From: a virus
Strand: one strand, 5' to 3'
Length of the DNA stretch: 29,149 nucleotides
IMG/VR virus record: IMGVR_UViG_3300027823_000011
Location: 1 to 29,149 of that record
Each line of letters begins with the position of its first letter. Within the stretch, counting starts at the first letter, position 1. Positions 14,492-22,220 of this stretch are shown here, in pieces. The translations under genes were made by a program, and so were the position numbers. The notes beneath the pieces were generated by a model. The model was given only the letters and a program-made list of their open reading frames with translations, made no database searches and had not been told where the DNA came from.

Positions 14492-14707
14492 TTATTTGAT
14501 TACCGATCTAACGATGGCATCTTTTGCCTCTAGCAGTTTTCTTAATCCTGCTACAGTTTCAGCCACGTCAACATCTTCATCAAAATAGCGTTTGTGGATT
14601 TCATTAGCTAAATCCCCAAATGGCTTAGAAACACTCTTTAAGTATTCTGGGAGATGATCATACTTAAAATAGCGGATGATCGGGAGCGATCGCTTTTCTT
14701 GTGTCAT
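14492..14707 (-). CDS. Small helical-hairpin phage protein, possibly Acb2/Tad1-hairpin related
   Basis: The 71-residue protein has two predicted helices: FKYDHLPEYLKSVSKPFGDLANEIHKRYF (about 13-41) and AETVAGLRKLLEAKDAIVRSVI (about 49-70). The pattern aromatic-x-Tyr-x-His-x-Pro, then a helix with 'LA', a short loop and an ExxxxLRKLLEAKDAxVR helix recurs in small proteins of many phages. It resembles the hairpin family named for Acb2/Tad1, whose members sequester cyclic nucleotide signals of CBASS and Thoeris immunity. It lacks the LQQGF-type C-terminus typical of Acb2 itself, so a sponge function is only a hypothesis. GAGGG in the tail tube gene's 3' end serves as ribosome site. It sits in the late operon between tail genes, which fits either a structural or an accessory role. 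Confidence 0.55.
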   Translation of the reverse strand: MTQEKRSLPIIRYFKYDHLPEYLKSVSKPFGDLANEIHKRYFDEDVDVAETVAGLRKLLEAKDAIVRSVIK

Positions 14708-14713
14708 TTATTC

Positions 14714-15733
14714 TTAACCCTCAAGTAGTTGTTGCTGTAAGAAAATACCACCGGGGATAGTCCCATCACCGATCGGAGCATCATCAAACTGGCTTGTATA
14801 CAAGAGCATACCCGCCATAGTCAATTCCTCCCCTGCGGTTTTCCCAATAGAGATTAAATCCCATTGTGGAGTTGGCATTAATTGCAATCTTGGTGCTACT
14901 GCCAAGAATGGGGAATCATTCCGCAAGTTGTTTCTACCCTCGATCCTGATTGCGATTTCTTGACCTGACAGGGAATTGAACCCAACAGAGTCAGAACTAC
15001 CAAACGCATAGGAGACAAGCACAGATCCACCAGCAGGGATTAAACCAGTCAAGGTTCTACGGAAATTGCCGAATACATCCCATGTAAAATCAGTTCCATT
15101 GGTTAGGATTGTGTTAGTGCCAGAAAGGACAGCAGTAGCAGTAGCACCAGAGCCACCGCCTGAATCAACAAACGAAACCGCAGGAGCGGAGGCATATAAT
15201 CCGGGAGAAACTAAGGTAATCCCAGTAATTACGCCTGCGGAAATAACAGGAGTCGCAGACCCACCGCCTGAACCCGCAATTACCACTTGAGTAGCACCAG
15301 AATAGCCTGTACCACCTACGCCCACAGTGAATGAAGCAAGTGCCTGTCCTGTAACTGCGGTTACAGCCGAGACATTAAATTTGCCTAGAGGGGTAACTCC
15401 ATCCTCAAACGTGCTAGTTTTTACTGGCTGATTTGTGATCGATCCCGTAGCAGGTGTGATCACCTTACTAAATAATAATCTACGTAAATTCTCAATCGAA
15501 TATTTGGTAATAGTAGCCGTAAATTCCGCATCATTTCTAACGATAATGGAATCTATGACATTTTCTTTGCCAGTTGCACCTTCACGAACTTCTTTCTTAT
15601 TCCCAGCCGCAAACCTTACCTGGGCAAGAATCACATTTCCAATAAAATACCAGTTCAAGGCTTTCTTGCTGACAGCATCGATCGCCGAAGCGTATACCCT
15701 ACCATTACCCGAAAAAGACATATTCTCAGTCAT
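14714..15733 (-). CDS. Major tail (tube) protein with an inserted Gly-rich surface domain
   Basis: The 339-residue protein lies downstream of the tail terminator and upstream of the chaperone and tape measure, the usual slot for the tube protein. The N-terminus (about 1-130) and C-terminus (about 205-339, including QEIAIRIEGRNNLRND and LISIGKTAGEELTMAGMLLY) read as the tube core. Residues about 133-204 hold two units of the pattern GGxGYxxA/PxVxxxGGGSxA (GGTGYSGATQVVIAGSGGG, then an SPGLYASAPAVSFVDSGGG copy). These are found in phage fibres and bacterial surface proteins and probably project from the tube. Tube subunits of other siphophages also carry Ig-like decorations, though usually at the C-terminus; here the unit is internal. 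The assignment rests on context and fold pattern. Confidence 0.75.
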   Translation of the reverse strand: MTENMSFSGNGRVYASAIDAVSKKALNWYFIGNVILAQVRFAAGNKKEVREGATGKENVIDSIIVRNDAEFTATITKYSIENLRRLLFSKVITPATGSITNQPVKTSTFEDGVTPLGKFNVSAVTAVTGQALASFTVGVGGTGYSGATQVVIAGSGGGSATPVISAGVITGITLVSPGLYASAPAVSFVDSGGGSGATATAVLSGTNTILTNGTDFTWDVFGNFRRTLTGLIPAGGSVLVSYAFGSSDSVGFNSLSGQEIAIRIEGRNNLRNDSPFLAVAPRLQLMPTPQWDLISIGKTAGEELTMAGMLLYTSQFDDAPIGDGTIPGGIFLQQQLLEG

Positions 15734-15764
15734 AATTACCTCTTAAATTCTTTAAACCCTAAAT

Positions 15765-16229
15765 CTAAATTCCCCATCTATCTGTCTCGTAGTCAAGACT
15801 AACTACTAACGTCCTTTTAACACACGAGCTTCCCTCCAATTCTACAGTATTATTTGATTCTTTCAAATGCAGCATATTTCCAGAAATCCCTAGTGTAGGT
15901 AGTAAACCGATCGCCCGAATCAGATCGGCGATCGCATTGCTACTAGCAACCCCATAACCGATCGCCTCCTTATTCCACAAATAGCAATCAATAATAATCT
16001 CAACTTCATTTAATCTGAGAGTATTGCGATCGCTAAATTGCTCAGAATCATCACAATATACAATGCAGTCTTTCTTGTACTCAATCGGGTTCGGATGAAT
16101 CCAAAACACCGATTGTCCCAGATTCGTTCGATACCCATTCGTTATCTGGATCTGGGTCAGCCTCTCCCCCAATACCAGCATCAATTGCTGCAATCGGCTC
16201 GGATTCAACGGGTTTGATGGTAGTGTCAT
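15765..16229 (-). CDS. Tail terminator-like protein
   Basis: The 154-residue protein reads SRLQQLMLVLGERLTQIQITNGYRTNLGQSVFWIHPNP. This is a helix, a 'GYRTxxGxxV' turn and a Pro-containing strand, as in tail terminator (gpU-like) proteins of siphophages. Strand-rich segments follow (NEVEIIIDCYLW) and it ends RTLVVSLDYETDRWGI. Position immediately before the tail tube gene supports this. The ATG at 16229 gives the full family N-terminus but lies 149 bases inside the upstream small gene and lacks an obvious ribosome site, so translation probably depends on that gene. A shorter start at 16181 is possible. Confidence 0.65.
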   Translation of the reverse strand: MTLPSNPLNPSRLQQLMLVLGERLTQIQITNGYRTNLGQSVFWIHPNPIEYKKDCIVYCDDSEQFSDRNTLRLNEVEIIIDCYLWNKEAIGYGVASSNAIADLIRAIGLLPTLGISGNMLHLKESNNTVELEGSSCVKRTLVVSLDYETDRWGI

Positions 16230-16410
16230 TTTCTATGTGTAAATCTAGGTATGGAACTAATAGATGGAACGAGCGATCGCATATTCCCTCGTGTGGAAAT
16301 AATTCACCGCCTGTATATTCCCACCCATAAACCCCACCCCAATCAACATCATTGTCTGATGGGTTATGGGTAGCCGTATTTTTTGCCTTGACTGTGTAAA
16401 ATTTAGACAT
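16081..16410 (-). CDS. Hypothetical protein, 109 aa, overlapping the tail terminator gene
   Basis: A clear ribosome site (GGAG seven bases before the ATG) and the otherwise empty stretch 16230-16410 support translation. The first 60 residues include VDWGGVYGWEYTGGELFP and a YLDLHIENDT strand and look folded. The last 45 are acidic and low in complexity (EADPDPDNEW and SSEPD), and this part is read from the same bases as the start of the tail terminator gene in another frame. No family is recognised. It could be a small virion protein, or its tail could be a by-product of frame overlap. It follows the endolysin gene directly. Confidence 0.5.
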   Translation of the reverse strand: MSKFYTVKAKNTATHNPSDNDVDWGGVYGWEYTGGELFPHEGICDRSFHLLVPYLDLHIENDTTIKPVESEPIAAIDAGIGGEADPDPDNEWVSNESGTIGVLDSSEPD

Positions 16411-17055
16411 TTAAGTTCTCCATAGGTCGCCTTCTCTTCTTCTCCTGCGTGTTAATCCTGCCTCAACACTAGAGCCGGGATTAACGTAAAGCAAAAAATC
16501 ATCTGGGATCTTGCCCCAATTTTTTCTGGCCAAAGAGCCTGAAATCGTACTGAAGCCATTTGAGTTGTAAAAATGCGCTCCGAGGTTGTACGCAAAACTC
16601 AGCAGCGCCGATCGCTGATTGTCTGTCATCTCCTTCCAAAAAGGAATCGTGCGGACTAAGGTATCCCAGAAATTACGCAAGTCGTTGTTTGAATAAATTA
16701 TTGCTTCGGCTTCGGTAATTGGGCGATCGCCAAATCGAACCCTCGCCCCATTTGGGTATACTGTCGTACCGTACCCGATGGTAGCCACCCCGACCCCATC
16801 GTTATAGACAGTCGAGGAATAGCCTTCAAATTCCTTAATTAAAGCGATCGCTTGCTTAGGAATATTATTTGTAGGGGGTGTGACTGGCTTAGTTTGAGGT
16901 GGCTTTGCACTTCGCCAGACTGACGTAATCTCAGTACGCTCTTGATCGCTAAGAAGGCCCCACATTTTGATTAGAGCTTCTTTCTGTTTGTCTAATCCTT
17001 TGTAATTAGCAGGAATATCTAAAATATTCAGTTGGCTATTATTACTATTTGTCAT
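16411..17055 (-). CDS. Endolysin, T4-type lysozyme (GH24)
   Basis: The protein has 214 residues. Residues about 66-200 form a GH24 muramidase: ALIKEFEGYSSTVYNDGVGV then ATIGYG contains the family triad E77-x8-D86-x5-T92, and NQRSALLSFAYNLG (about 146-159) is the second conserved region. It would cut the glycan strands of peptidoglycan at the end of infection. An N-terminal extension of about 65 residues, with a helical part (LDKQKEALIKMWGLLSDQER) and a Pro-rich linker (KPPQTKPVTPPTNN), precedes the catalytic domain and may bind the cell wall or a partner. No signal peptide is seen, so export should need a holin; the adjacent membrane protein is a candidate. The C-terminus has a run of five arginines. 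Confidence 0.92.
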   Translation of the reverse strand: MTNSNNSQLNILDIPANYKGLDKQKEALIKMWGLLSDQERTEITSVWRSAKPPQTKPVTPPTNNIPKQAIALIKEFEGYSSTVYNDGVGVATIGYGTTVYPNGARVRFGDRPITEAEAIIYSNNDLRNFWDTLVRTIPFWKEMTDNQRSALLSFAYNLGAHFYNSNGFSTISGSLARKNWGKIPDDFLLYVNPGSSVEAGLTRRRRREGDLWRT

Positions 17056-17060
17056 CGGGT

Positions 17061-17756
17061 TTATTTAGTTTTGGTTAAAGAATTTTTAGCAAATTTAGCC
17101 CAGATATTATGATTTGATAAAAGCTTAGATATTATCGCGTCCGCAAATCTCCTAATCTCTTCTTGGCTAACCGAGTCAAAGTCCATTCTTGAATTGGGCG
17201 ATCTGTAATGAAAAGTAATAAACCCTAAAGGAAGATCGTCTCCAGCTAAAAAATAGTTGATCGAGAATCTAACTCCTAAAGACTCCAAGAATCCACGATA
17301 AGAAATATCCGTAATCTCATCCGTAATTCTTTTGGAGTAGCCATTAGCCAAAAATGACTTTAGAATTATATTGCTATAGTTAGATACGACAGAATTTACA
17401 TACCCTGATACTCTTGCTACTCCGAACTGTTCCACTTCGTGTGTGACAGTACAACCTTTGATCGAGGCTCCATCTATTGTATATGTCCCATTTGTGAATC
17501 TGGTTAGAATCACCCTATCAGCATTGGTTCGATCAAGTAGGGTGATTAATATCTGGTCGATCGCCTCATCCTGCTCTCTACTAAAAGATAGCTTCAATCC
17601 CTGCCTTTTTATCCAAGGGGAAATAAACTCTTTTACTACGACCGTGCAAAATGTTAGGACTACCAAGCTCACTGTAGCGATTACTTCAGTTTGGAATAAC
17701 TGGCTTGGGCTTTGAATTGGAGCGATCGGTTGTTCGATTTGATTGGTAGTTTGCAT
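17061..17756 (-). CDS. Membrane-anchored GAF-like protein next to the endolysin (holin candidate)
   Basis: The protein has 231 residues. One hydrophobic segment (about 23-42, VIATVSLVVLTFCTVVV) is followed by basic residues (KEFISPWIKRQGLK), which suggests the large C-terminal part stays in the cytoplasm. The rest (about 60-215) resembles a GAF fold: ADRVILTRFTNGTY, a TVTHEVEQFGVARVSGY segment, FLESLGVRFSINYFLAGDD, and LPLGFITFHYRSP then a DFDSVSQEEIRRFADAIISKLL helix. GAF domains bind small ligands. A single membrane anchor beside the endolysin fits a holin or lysis regulator, but no holin family is recognised. The start overlaps the upstream stop by one base (TAATG). Confidence 0.6.
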   Translation of the reverse strand: MQTTNQIEQPIAPIQSPSQLFQTEVIATVSLVVLTFCTVVVKEFISPWIKRQGLKLSFSREQDEAIDQILITLLDRTNADRVILTRFTNGTYTIDGASIKGCTVTHEVEQFGVARVSGYVNSVVSNYSNIILKSFLANGYSKRITDEITDISYRGFLESLGVRFSINYFLAGDDLPLGFITFHYRSPNSRMDFDSVSQEEIRRFADAIISKLLSNHNIWAKFAKNSLTKTK

Positions 17757-18043
17757 TATTCCCTTAAACCTAATTCCGTAAACGCTGCGTCATCAATGGG
17801 TTGAATATTAGTAATCGTATAAGTAACGGTTTCAATTACTAAAGTATCGCCATGCTTGACTGAGCCTAAATCTGAAGTCTTTGCTGTGGCTAAAATGCTT
17901 CGACCTTCGGCATTAAAGGTAAATTGTTGATAAGCTTTGTCAAAGAAAACCTTGATAGTTTTAGAAACGGAATCCTGAATTAGCACTGCTGCGATCGCTA
18001 ACTCAGATTCATTTAGGAAAATATTAAGGTTTTCTCTAAACAT
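17756..18043 (-). CDS. Head-tail joining protein (lambda FII-like)
   Basis: The start at 18043 gives a 95-residue protein. A longer reading back to 18181 would run through the preceding gene and adds an Arg-rich, non-family N-terminus. The pattern is IFLNESELAIAAVL, KTIKVFFDKAYQQF, RSILATAKTSDL, then VKHGDTLVIETVTYTITNIQPIDD and a terminal ELGLRE. It matches FII-type head-tail connectors: a first strand with 'IFD', a 'GDxLxI' turn and a 'YxIxxIxPDDxxxTxLxL' end. These sit between connector and tail in lambda-like phages. Only one base separates it from the upstream stop, and no ribosome site is visible, so translation is probably coupled. Confidence 0.72.
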   Translation of the reverse strand: MFRENLNIFLNESELAIAAVLIQDSVSKTIKVFFDKAYQQFTFNAEGRSILATAKTSDLGSVKHGDTLVIETVTYTITNIQPIDDAAFTELGLRE

Positions 18044-18044
18044 T

Positions 18045-18461
18045 TTAAGTCGGTAATTGCGCGATCGCATAAGTGATTGAAACTTCCGCAGTCTGTCCAG
18101 CCCCGCCAATCGTACCCGCCGCCGCGCCGTCGGCAGCACAGGCAAAAATACCGATAGTTTCTTCTGCTGCCAAAATCGCATCAGGAATAACTAGATTTCG
18201 GACTGGTTGAGCAGTTAAATCTGTACTAATCGCATATTTATTGGGGACTGCTGTAGCTGTTATTCTGCCTAGCCCAACCTTTACGGCGGTTGTCGCCAAT
18301 ACCGCGATCGGTAAAACCAGAGTAGCAGCATAGACAATGGCTCCTAGCGGAATTTTTTTGAGTAGAGTAAAGTTAGCGGCGGGAGTTGTGAGCGCGATCG
18401 TCTCTTCAATTGTGACAAACTTAAAACCCGCAGGTACGTTTGTTGGCAGAGTTGTACTCAT
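18045..18461 (-). CDS. Putative capsid decoration or head protein
   Basis: The 138-residue protein is rich in Ala, Thr, Ile and Val, with alternating strand-like segments (FKFVTIEETIALTTPAANF and GAIVYAATLVLPIAVL) and almost no charged residues. It reads as a beta-rich structural protein. Its place between the major capsid gene and the head-tail joiner is where lambda-type phages encode decoration and completion proteins. No family motif is recognised; the assignment is by composition and position. AGGATAAATA precedes the ATG, and a near-copy of this leader (aaataggataaat) occurs about 30 bases further upstream. Confidence 0.45.
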   Translation of the reverse strand: MSTTLPTNVPAGFKFVTIEETIALTTPAANFTLLKKIPLGAIVYAATLVLPIAVLATTAVKVGLGRITATAVPNKYAISTDLTAQPVRNLVIPDAILAAEETIGIFACAADGAAAGTIGGAGQTAEVSITYAIAQLPT

Positions 18462-18505
18462 TTATTTATCCTATTTGTTTATTAATTCCTTAAGATTTAT
18501 CCTAT

Positions 18506-18712
18506 TTATTTAGGTGAAGGAGGATCGACCTCCTTACGTTTTGGCGGGACATCAGGCTCTAATTTCTCGACTTGGTGAGCCACCAAGTTATATTCCGATG
18601 GGGTTAATGAAATCCGTTCCCCTTCATAGGAAGTTTTATTTGGGCGTTTAGGATCGCTGTCTGGCAAAGAGACGTTAAACCCTTTGCGGACAATAAATGT
18701 TTCGGTTGGCAT
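18506..18712 (-). CDS. Small head-region protein, 68 aa
   Basis: The product has a short beta-strand core (ETFIVRKGFNVSL, then SYEGERISLTPSEYNLVAHQVEKLEP) and a charged Pro-rich tail (PPKRKEVDPPSPK). The plan of strand, 'GExIxLTxxE', helix and short tail resembles the very small proteins (DUF7210-like) often found near capsid or connector genes in siphophages and Mu-like phages, but the match is weak. It lies directly downstream of the capsid gene, so it may be a head accessory protein. Function unknown. Confidence 0.5.
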   Translation of the reverse strand: MPTETFIVRKGFNVSLPDSDPKRPNKTSYEGERISLTPSEYNLVAHQVEKLEPDVPPKRKEVDPPSPK

Positions 18713-18736
18713 AATCTGAGTTTAATTAGTGGTTAC

Positions 18737-18781
18737 TTAGAGAGTGGAGATTTAGAGAGTAGAGATTTAGATAGTAGCTAC
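18737..18781. repeat. 15-bp tandem repeat spanning the capsid stop codon
   Basis: On the + strand the units are ttagagagtggagat (18737-18751), ttagagagtagagat (18752-18766) and a decayed third copy ttagatagtagctac (18767-18781). The third copy holds the capsid gene's stop and last codons. The array sits between the capsid gene and the 68-residue gene; it may be slippage, or a spacer lengthened by duplicating the gene end. Confidence 0.75.
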
Positions 18782-20737
18782 TAAATCAGTAATCGCAGCA
18801 AAAGCTTCAACCCGACGAAATTGAATATCGCAAGTTTGCATTGCTCGGATCATCAAAGTCCCTGACTCGTAACCACGTCCAAAGGGATTAGGTAATAAGT
18901 CTAAAATTCCCCAAGAAGCGAACACTACTTGACTGAAATCTCCATAAATTATACTGGTCAAATTGGTTCCACTACCTTTAGTCAGGTTCCGAGGAACTTG
19001 ATTTGACCGCATAACAGGATAACCGTTCAACATTCCAGGAGTCCCGGGGCTTAAACCGCTATCAGTGCCGATCCACATAGGGGAACCAGCAGTATCTTTT
19101 AGTTTTTTCATTACCCCGACCCCTCTGGCGCTTGAAAAGTAATGGGTCTGTCCTTCTTCATCTGCATTCAGATCAGACACCTTTGTTTCCAAATCGATCA
19201 GATTATCGTAAGTAAGAGTGGTTCCGTTCGCCCCGCCTGTTACGTTACCGATCCCTGCGGTATTTAGGATACCTCTAGGCTCACTATTTAGTCCCGATCC
19301 TGCGATCGCGGCTAAGTCCATAGCTAATGCCATCACGATCACCAAGTCTTCCCGAACTAATTGCTCAATATCGGGAGTGCTTTGCAACATCATCAATCTA
19401 GTGATCGCTGATAAAGCTGCAAGGGTGTTAGGTCGGAATGATAATTTCCCGAATCCACCCTCGGATTGTGGAATTTCCCCACCTTCAGGAACCCAGTACG
19501 CTGTAGAAGTCGAAATACGCCGAGGGATATCTAAATTCCCCACTAAACCAGCCAACATTCGTGCGCCCATCTGCATTATTTTTGGGCGGGTTCGGAGGAT
19601 ATCATAGAAGCTACTACTGTCCAAAATTGTAGCGACTAGATTCCCGCCAGTTGTAGGGGTATTGGTTGCATAAGTCGCCCGTGCGATCTTTGCTGTTGAA
19701 TGCCCAACCACTCTACTAACGGCTTCATGATCGACTGTTAGATCGGCAAAAGGCAAGATAATATTAGCACTCGCTACCCCAGTCCGTTTGATCATTTCTT
19801 CATGGCATTCAAGCTCAAACGATTTGAATCCGACAGCTCCCCAATTCCCATCCATAAAATCCCTTATGGCTCGGATTACTGAGAAAGATTTTTGCTCTTT
19901 GTTGGTAAATCCTAGCTTTAGGTCGGCTAGAGGCTCTTGTTTTGGCTGCTTCCCACTAAAAGCTCTATAAACAGTGGCAATATCGCTGCCATCGTCAATA
20001 AATTTATTAGCCAAATCTGTATCCGCATATTTTTTGCCGACTTCATAAATCTCCTTAATTCTTTCTCGCTCTAATTTCCTAGCTAAATCTAAATCCACAT
20101 CTTCTAATACTGTTGGCATTACGCCCCCCTTATTTGTTCTTGTCAGGTCAATTCCCAAATCTATATCTATAGTATCAGATGACTCGATTTCTACAGGATA
20201 CAAATCCTCGATCGCGTTGCTCCTTAAAATGCCTACCGTAGAATCAGCAGGATCACCAACTAAACTAGCATGGCTTGGTTGCCACCGCGTAGCTCTATAG
20301 ATAACTGGGTACTCGTCTTTTTTGCTCTCGCGTTTCATTTTGGAAACCTTGGCACTCACGGAAACATTACGGATAATCCCATCTAACACCTGCTGGTATT
20401 TGACTTCCGAGAAATCATCTTTAGCGAATCGAACCGCTATCTCCACTTCTTTATTTACAATTTCTGCGCGTTCGATCACGCCGACAATAAGAGATCCATT
20501 ATGCTCGAACAGTAGATTAGAGCCGTTACGAAACCTGCTCAAATCTACAGATTCTTCCGAGTGATCTAAGATGCACGTTCCAAAGTAATCAGGGCATGGG
20601 GTTTCGCTGGAAATCGTAAAAACTACTGTACGTTTTTCCAGATCCCAAGATTCAGCCCTCTTGATTGCCGACTGTCGGCGCCGCATTGGCAGCCTGTCCA
20701 GAATCTGAGTTAGTTGATTCGGTAGTGTTTGTTGCAT
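18767..20737 (-). CDS. Fused prohead protease and HK97-fold major capsid protein
   Basis: The protein has 656 residues. Residues about 35-170 resemble a caudovirus prohead serine protease: NLLFEHNG (H79), then IIRNVSVSAKV (S126 or S128), and RWQPSHASLVGDPADSTVGI, where this family usually has Glu and here His (H156) stands. Residues about 210-265 are a charged helical linker of scaffold (delta-domain) type (DLARKLERERIKEIYEVGKK). Residues about 285-656 are the HK97-fold capsid protein, ending IQFRRVEAFAAITDL. In separate-gene phages the protease cuts the capsid N-terminus during maturation; here both are one polypeptide and must cut in cis or trans. GGAGG eleven bases before the ATG confirms the start, which lies 86 bases inside the portal gene. 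Confidence 0.9.
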   Translation of the reverse strand: MQQTLPNQLTQILDRLPMRRRQSAIKRAESWDLEKRTVVFTISSETPCPDYFGTCILDHSEESVDLSRFRNGSNLLFEHNGSLIVGVIERAEIVNKEVEIAVRFAKDDFSEVKYQQVLDGIIRNVSVSAKVSKMKRESKKDEYPVIYRATRWQPSHASLVGDPADSTVGILRSNAIEDLYPVEIESSDTIDIDLGIDLTRTNKGGVMPTVLEDVDLDLARKLERERIKEIYEVGKKYADTDLANKFIDDGSDIATVYRAFSGKQPKQEPLADLKLGFTNKEQKSFSVIRAIRDFMDGNWGAVGFKSFELECHEEMIKRTGVASANIILPFADLTVDHEAVSRVVGHSTAKIARATYATNTPTTGGNLVATILDSSSFYDILRTRPKIMQMGARMLAGLVGNLDIPRRISTSTAYWVPEGGEIPQSEGGFGKLSFRPNTLAALSAITRLMMLQSTPDIEQLVREDLVIVMALAMDLAAIAGSGLNSEPRGILNTAGIGNVTGGANGTTLTYDNLIDLETKVSDLNADEEGQTHYFSSARGVGVMKKLKDTAGSPMWIGTDSGLSPGTPGMLNGYPVMRSNQVPRNLTKGSGTNLTSIIYGDFSQVVFASWGILDLLPNPFGRGYESGTLMIRAMQTCDIQFRRVEAFAAITDLVATI

Positions 20738-22220
20738 TTTGATTTTGTCCTCCTTTTTGGTAATAGCCTGATATGTCTACGCCGTACTTTGCTGCTAATT
20801 TCTGTTCCCTCGCTCTGGTTTTTAGAAAATCTTCTATATTATGCCCGTACTCTGCCAATGTATCACTGATCGTGGATTGCCCACTTTGTAAGGCTTCGGC
20901 ATTTGCTTGTACTTCTTTTTGCGGATCAACATAAGAAAACCTGCGAGGATACCAATGAGGTTTATTATATTTTCTTCTATCGCTAAAATAATTTCTAATC
21001 TTAACTACACCCGCTAAAACAGCAGCATCAAGCCAAGTTTCAAAAACTCTTTGATGCAACATTTTGATATATCGCAACCTTTCAAATTTCCAATTATCTC
21101 GGAATAGCATTTCTTCGCCTCGCATCCCTGAATAATTATAATCTTTAATATTGCCTGAATATTTACCCGGTGCAATTCCCAAGGCGATCGCTGCCATCCT
21201 GTTTCCGTAATCTAAAAAAGGCAACGAATTAGCACCTGAAGCTGAGGGGATAAAAGGGATCATACTCTCCCCGGGGTTCATTTGTTTATAGACTCCCGGC
21301 TCTAAATATTCTGAAACTTTAGTGCGATCGTAAAAATCCTGATCGCTGATCGGGTCTGGTGTTGTGATTAGTCCCATAATACAAGCTTCCAGCCTAGCCC
21401 TTATTAATAGAGCTTCCTCAAATTCTTTGATGTGATGCGATCGCACTAGAGTAGGGAAAAACCAACTAATCCCGCGTACTTGCCCAATGTCGTCACTTCT
21501 ATATATATGGATAATGTCTTCTGCTAGATTTCGTTCTGGGGTTAAAAGATTTTTAGCCGTATTATTAAACGAATAATCACCGGGATCCCAACCTCGAACA
21601 TGATAGGCGATCGGTCTTTTCCATTTATCAACTTCAACACCTAGCCTAATCTCGTCTCCAAGGTTTGTTTTCCCGTTCCAGTCATCGGCCAGTTGTCTGC
21701 CGGGGATAAACTCTAAAGCTAATGGGATTTTAGAATTACCAAATCGCTCACGAACAAAACGGATTAGAGCGTCTCCACTTACCGCAGGATGATGGACAGC
21801 CATTTGCTCGATCTCGTTAAAATGCAACAAGCCTGAAACATGGCAATTTGTAGCTAGGCACCATTCCTGCCACTCTTCTTCGATCATTTCGTTAGTGCTA
21901 TCGTCAAGATCTCCATTGGCTAAGAGGATCTGCGATTCCATCGGGACACCCTCCCCGATAATATCATTCTTAAAACAGCGCACGGCATGAGAGCCATTTC
22001 CATTTCTAAATTCTTCTTCTGCCCTTGCTCGTACCTGTCGGTATGAGCCACGGATTGCATTATCGATACTGCCCGCGCTTGATGTTGTCCAGTCGTTTGT
22101 AGTTCTCCCGATCGCCGCGCCGCTATAGCCCGATCGCTTTACTTTTGGTTCAGGTATGGCAGCTTTAGGGTTTAGGAAATTCCATATAGGCGATCGCTCG
22201 ATATTAAAAAAGTCTTTCAT
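20652..22220 (-). CDS. Portal protein (lambda gpB-like)
   Basis: The 522-residue protein matches lambda-type portals. The sequence NAIRGSYRQVRARAEEEFRNG precedes a helix ending HAVRCFKNDIIGEGV. Later come SGDALIRFVRERFG, LALEFIPGRQLADDW, IHIYRSDDIGQVRGISWFFP, EEALLIRARLEACIMGLI and MAAIALGIAPGKYSGNIKDYNYSGMR, and the C-terminus is disordered (QNATNTTESTNSDSGQ). The portal is the ring through which DNA enters and leaves the capsid. The start at 22220 is preferred over a TTG at 22310, because the longer form would run deep into the gpW-like gene and lacks a ribosome site. The gene still overlaps that neighbour by 17 bases and the capsid gene by 86. Confidence 0.93.
   Translation of the reverse strand: MKDFFNIERSPIWNFLNPKAAIPEPKVKRSGYSGAAIGRTTNDWTTSSAGSIDNAIRGSYRQVRARAEEEFRNGNGSHAVRCFKNDIIGEGVPMESQILLANGDLDDSTNEMIEEEWQEWCLATNCHVSGLLHFNEIEQMAVHHPAVSGDALIRFVRERFGNSKIPLALEFIPGRQLADDWNGKTNLGDEIRLGVEVDKWKRPIAYHVRGWDPGDYSFNNTAKNLLTPERNLAEDIIHIYRSDDIGQVRGISWFFPTLVRSHHIKEFEEALLIRARLEACIMGLITTPDPISDQDFYDRTKVSEYLEPGVYKQMNPGESMIPFIPSASGANSLPFLDYGNRMAAIALGIAPGKYSGNIKDYNYSGMRGEEMLFRDNWKFERLRYIKMLHQRVFETWLDAAVLAGVVKIRNYFSDRRKYNKPHWYPRRFSYVDPQKEVQANAEALQSGQSTISDTLAEYGHNIEDFLKTRAREQKLAAKYGVDISGYYQKGGQNQNATNTTESTNSDSGQAANAAPTVGNQEG

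Noticed and set aside
18044-18181. Longer start for the head-tail joining protein
   Set aside because: The extension is an Arg-rich reading through the preceding gene, and the family begins near 18043.
18737-18781. Possible CRISPR or attachment-site repeat
   Set aside because: Units are only 15 bp, adjacent without spacers, and overlap a coding end.
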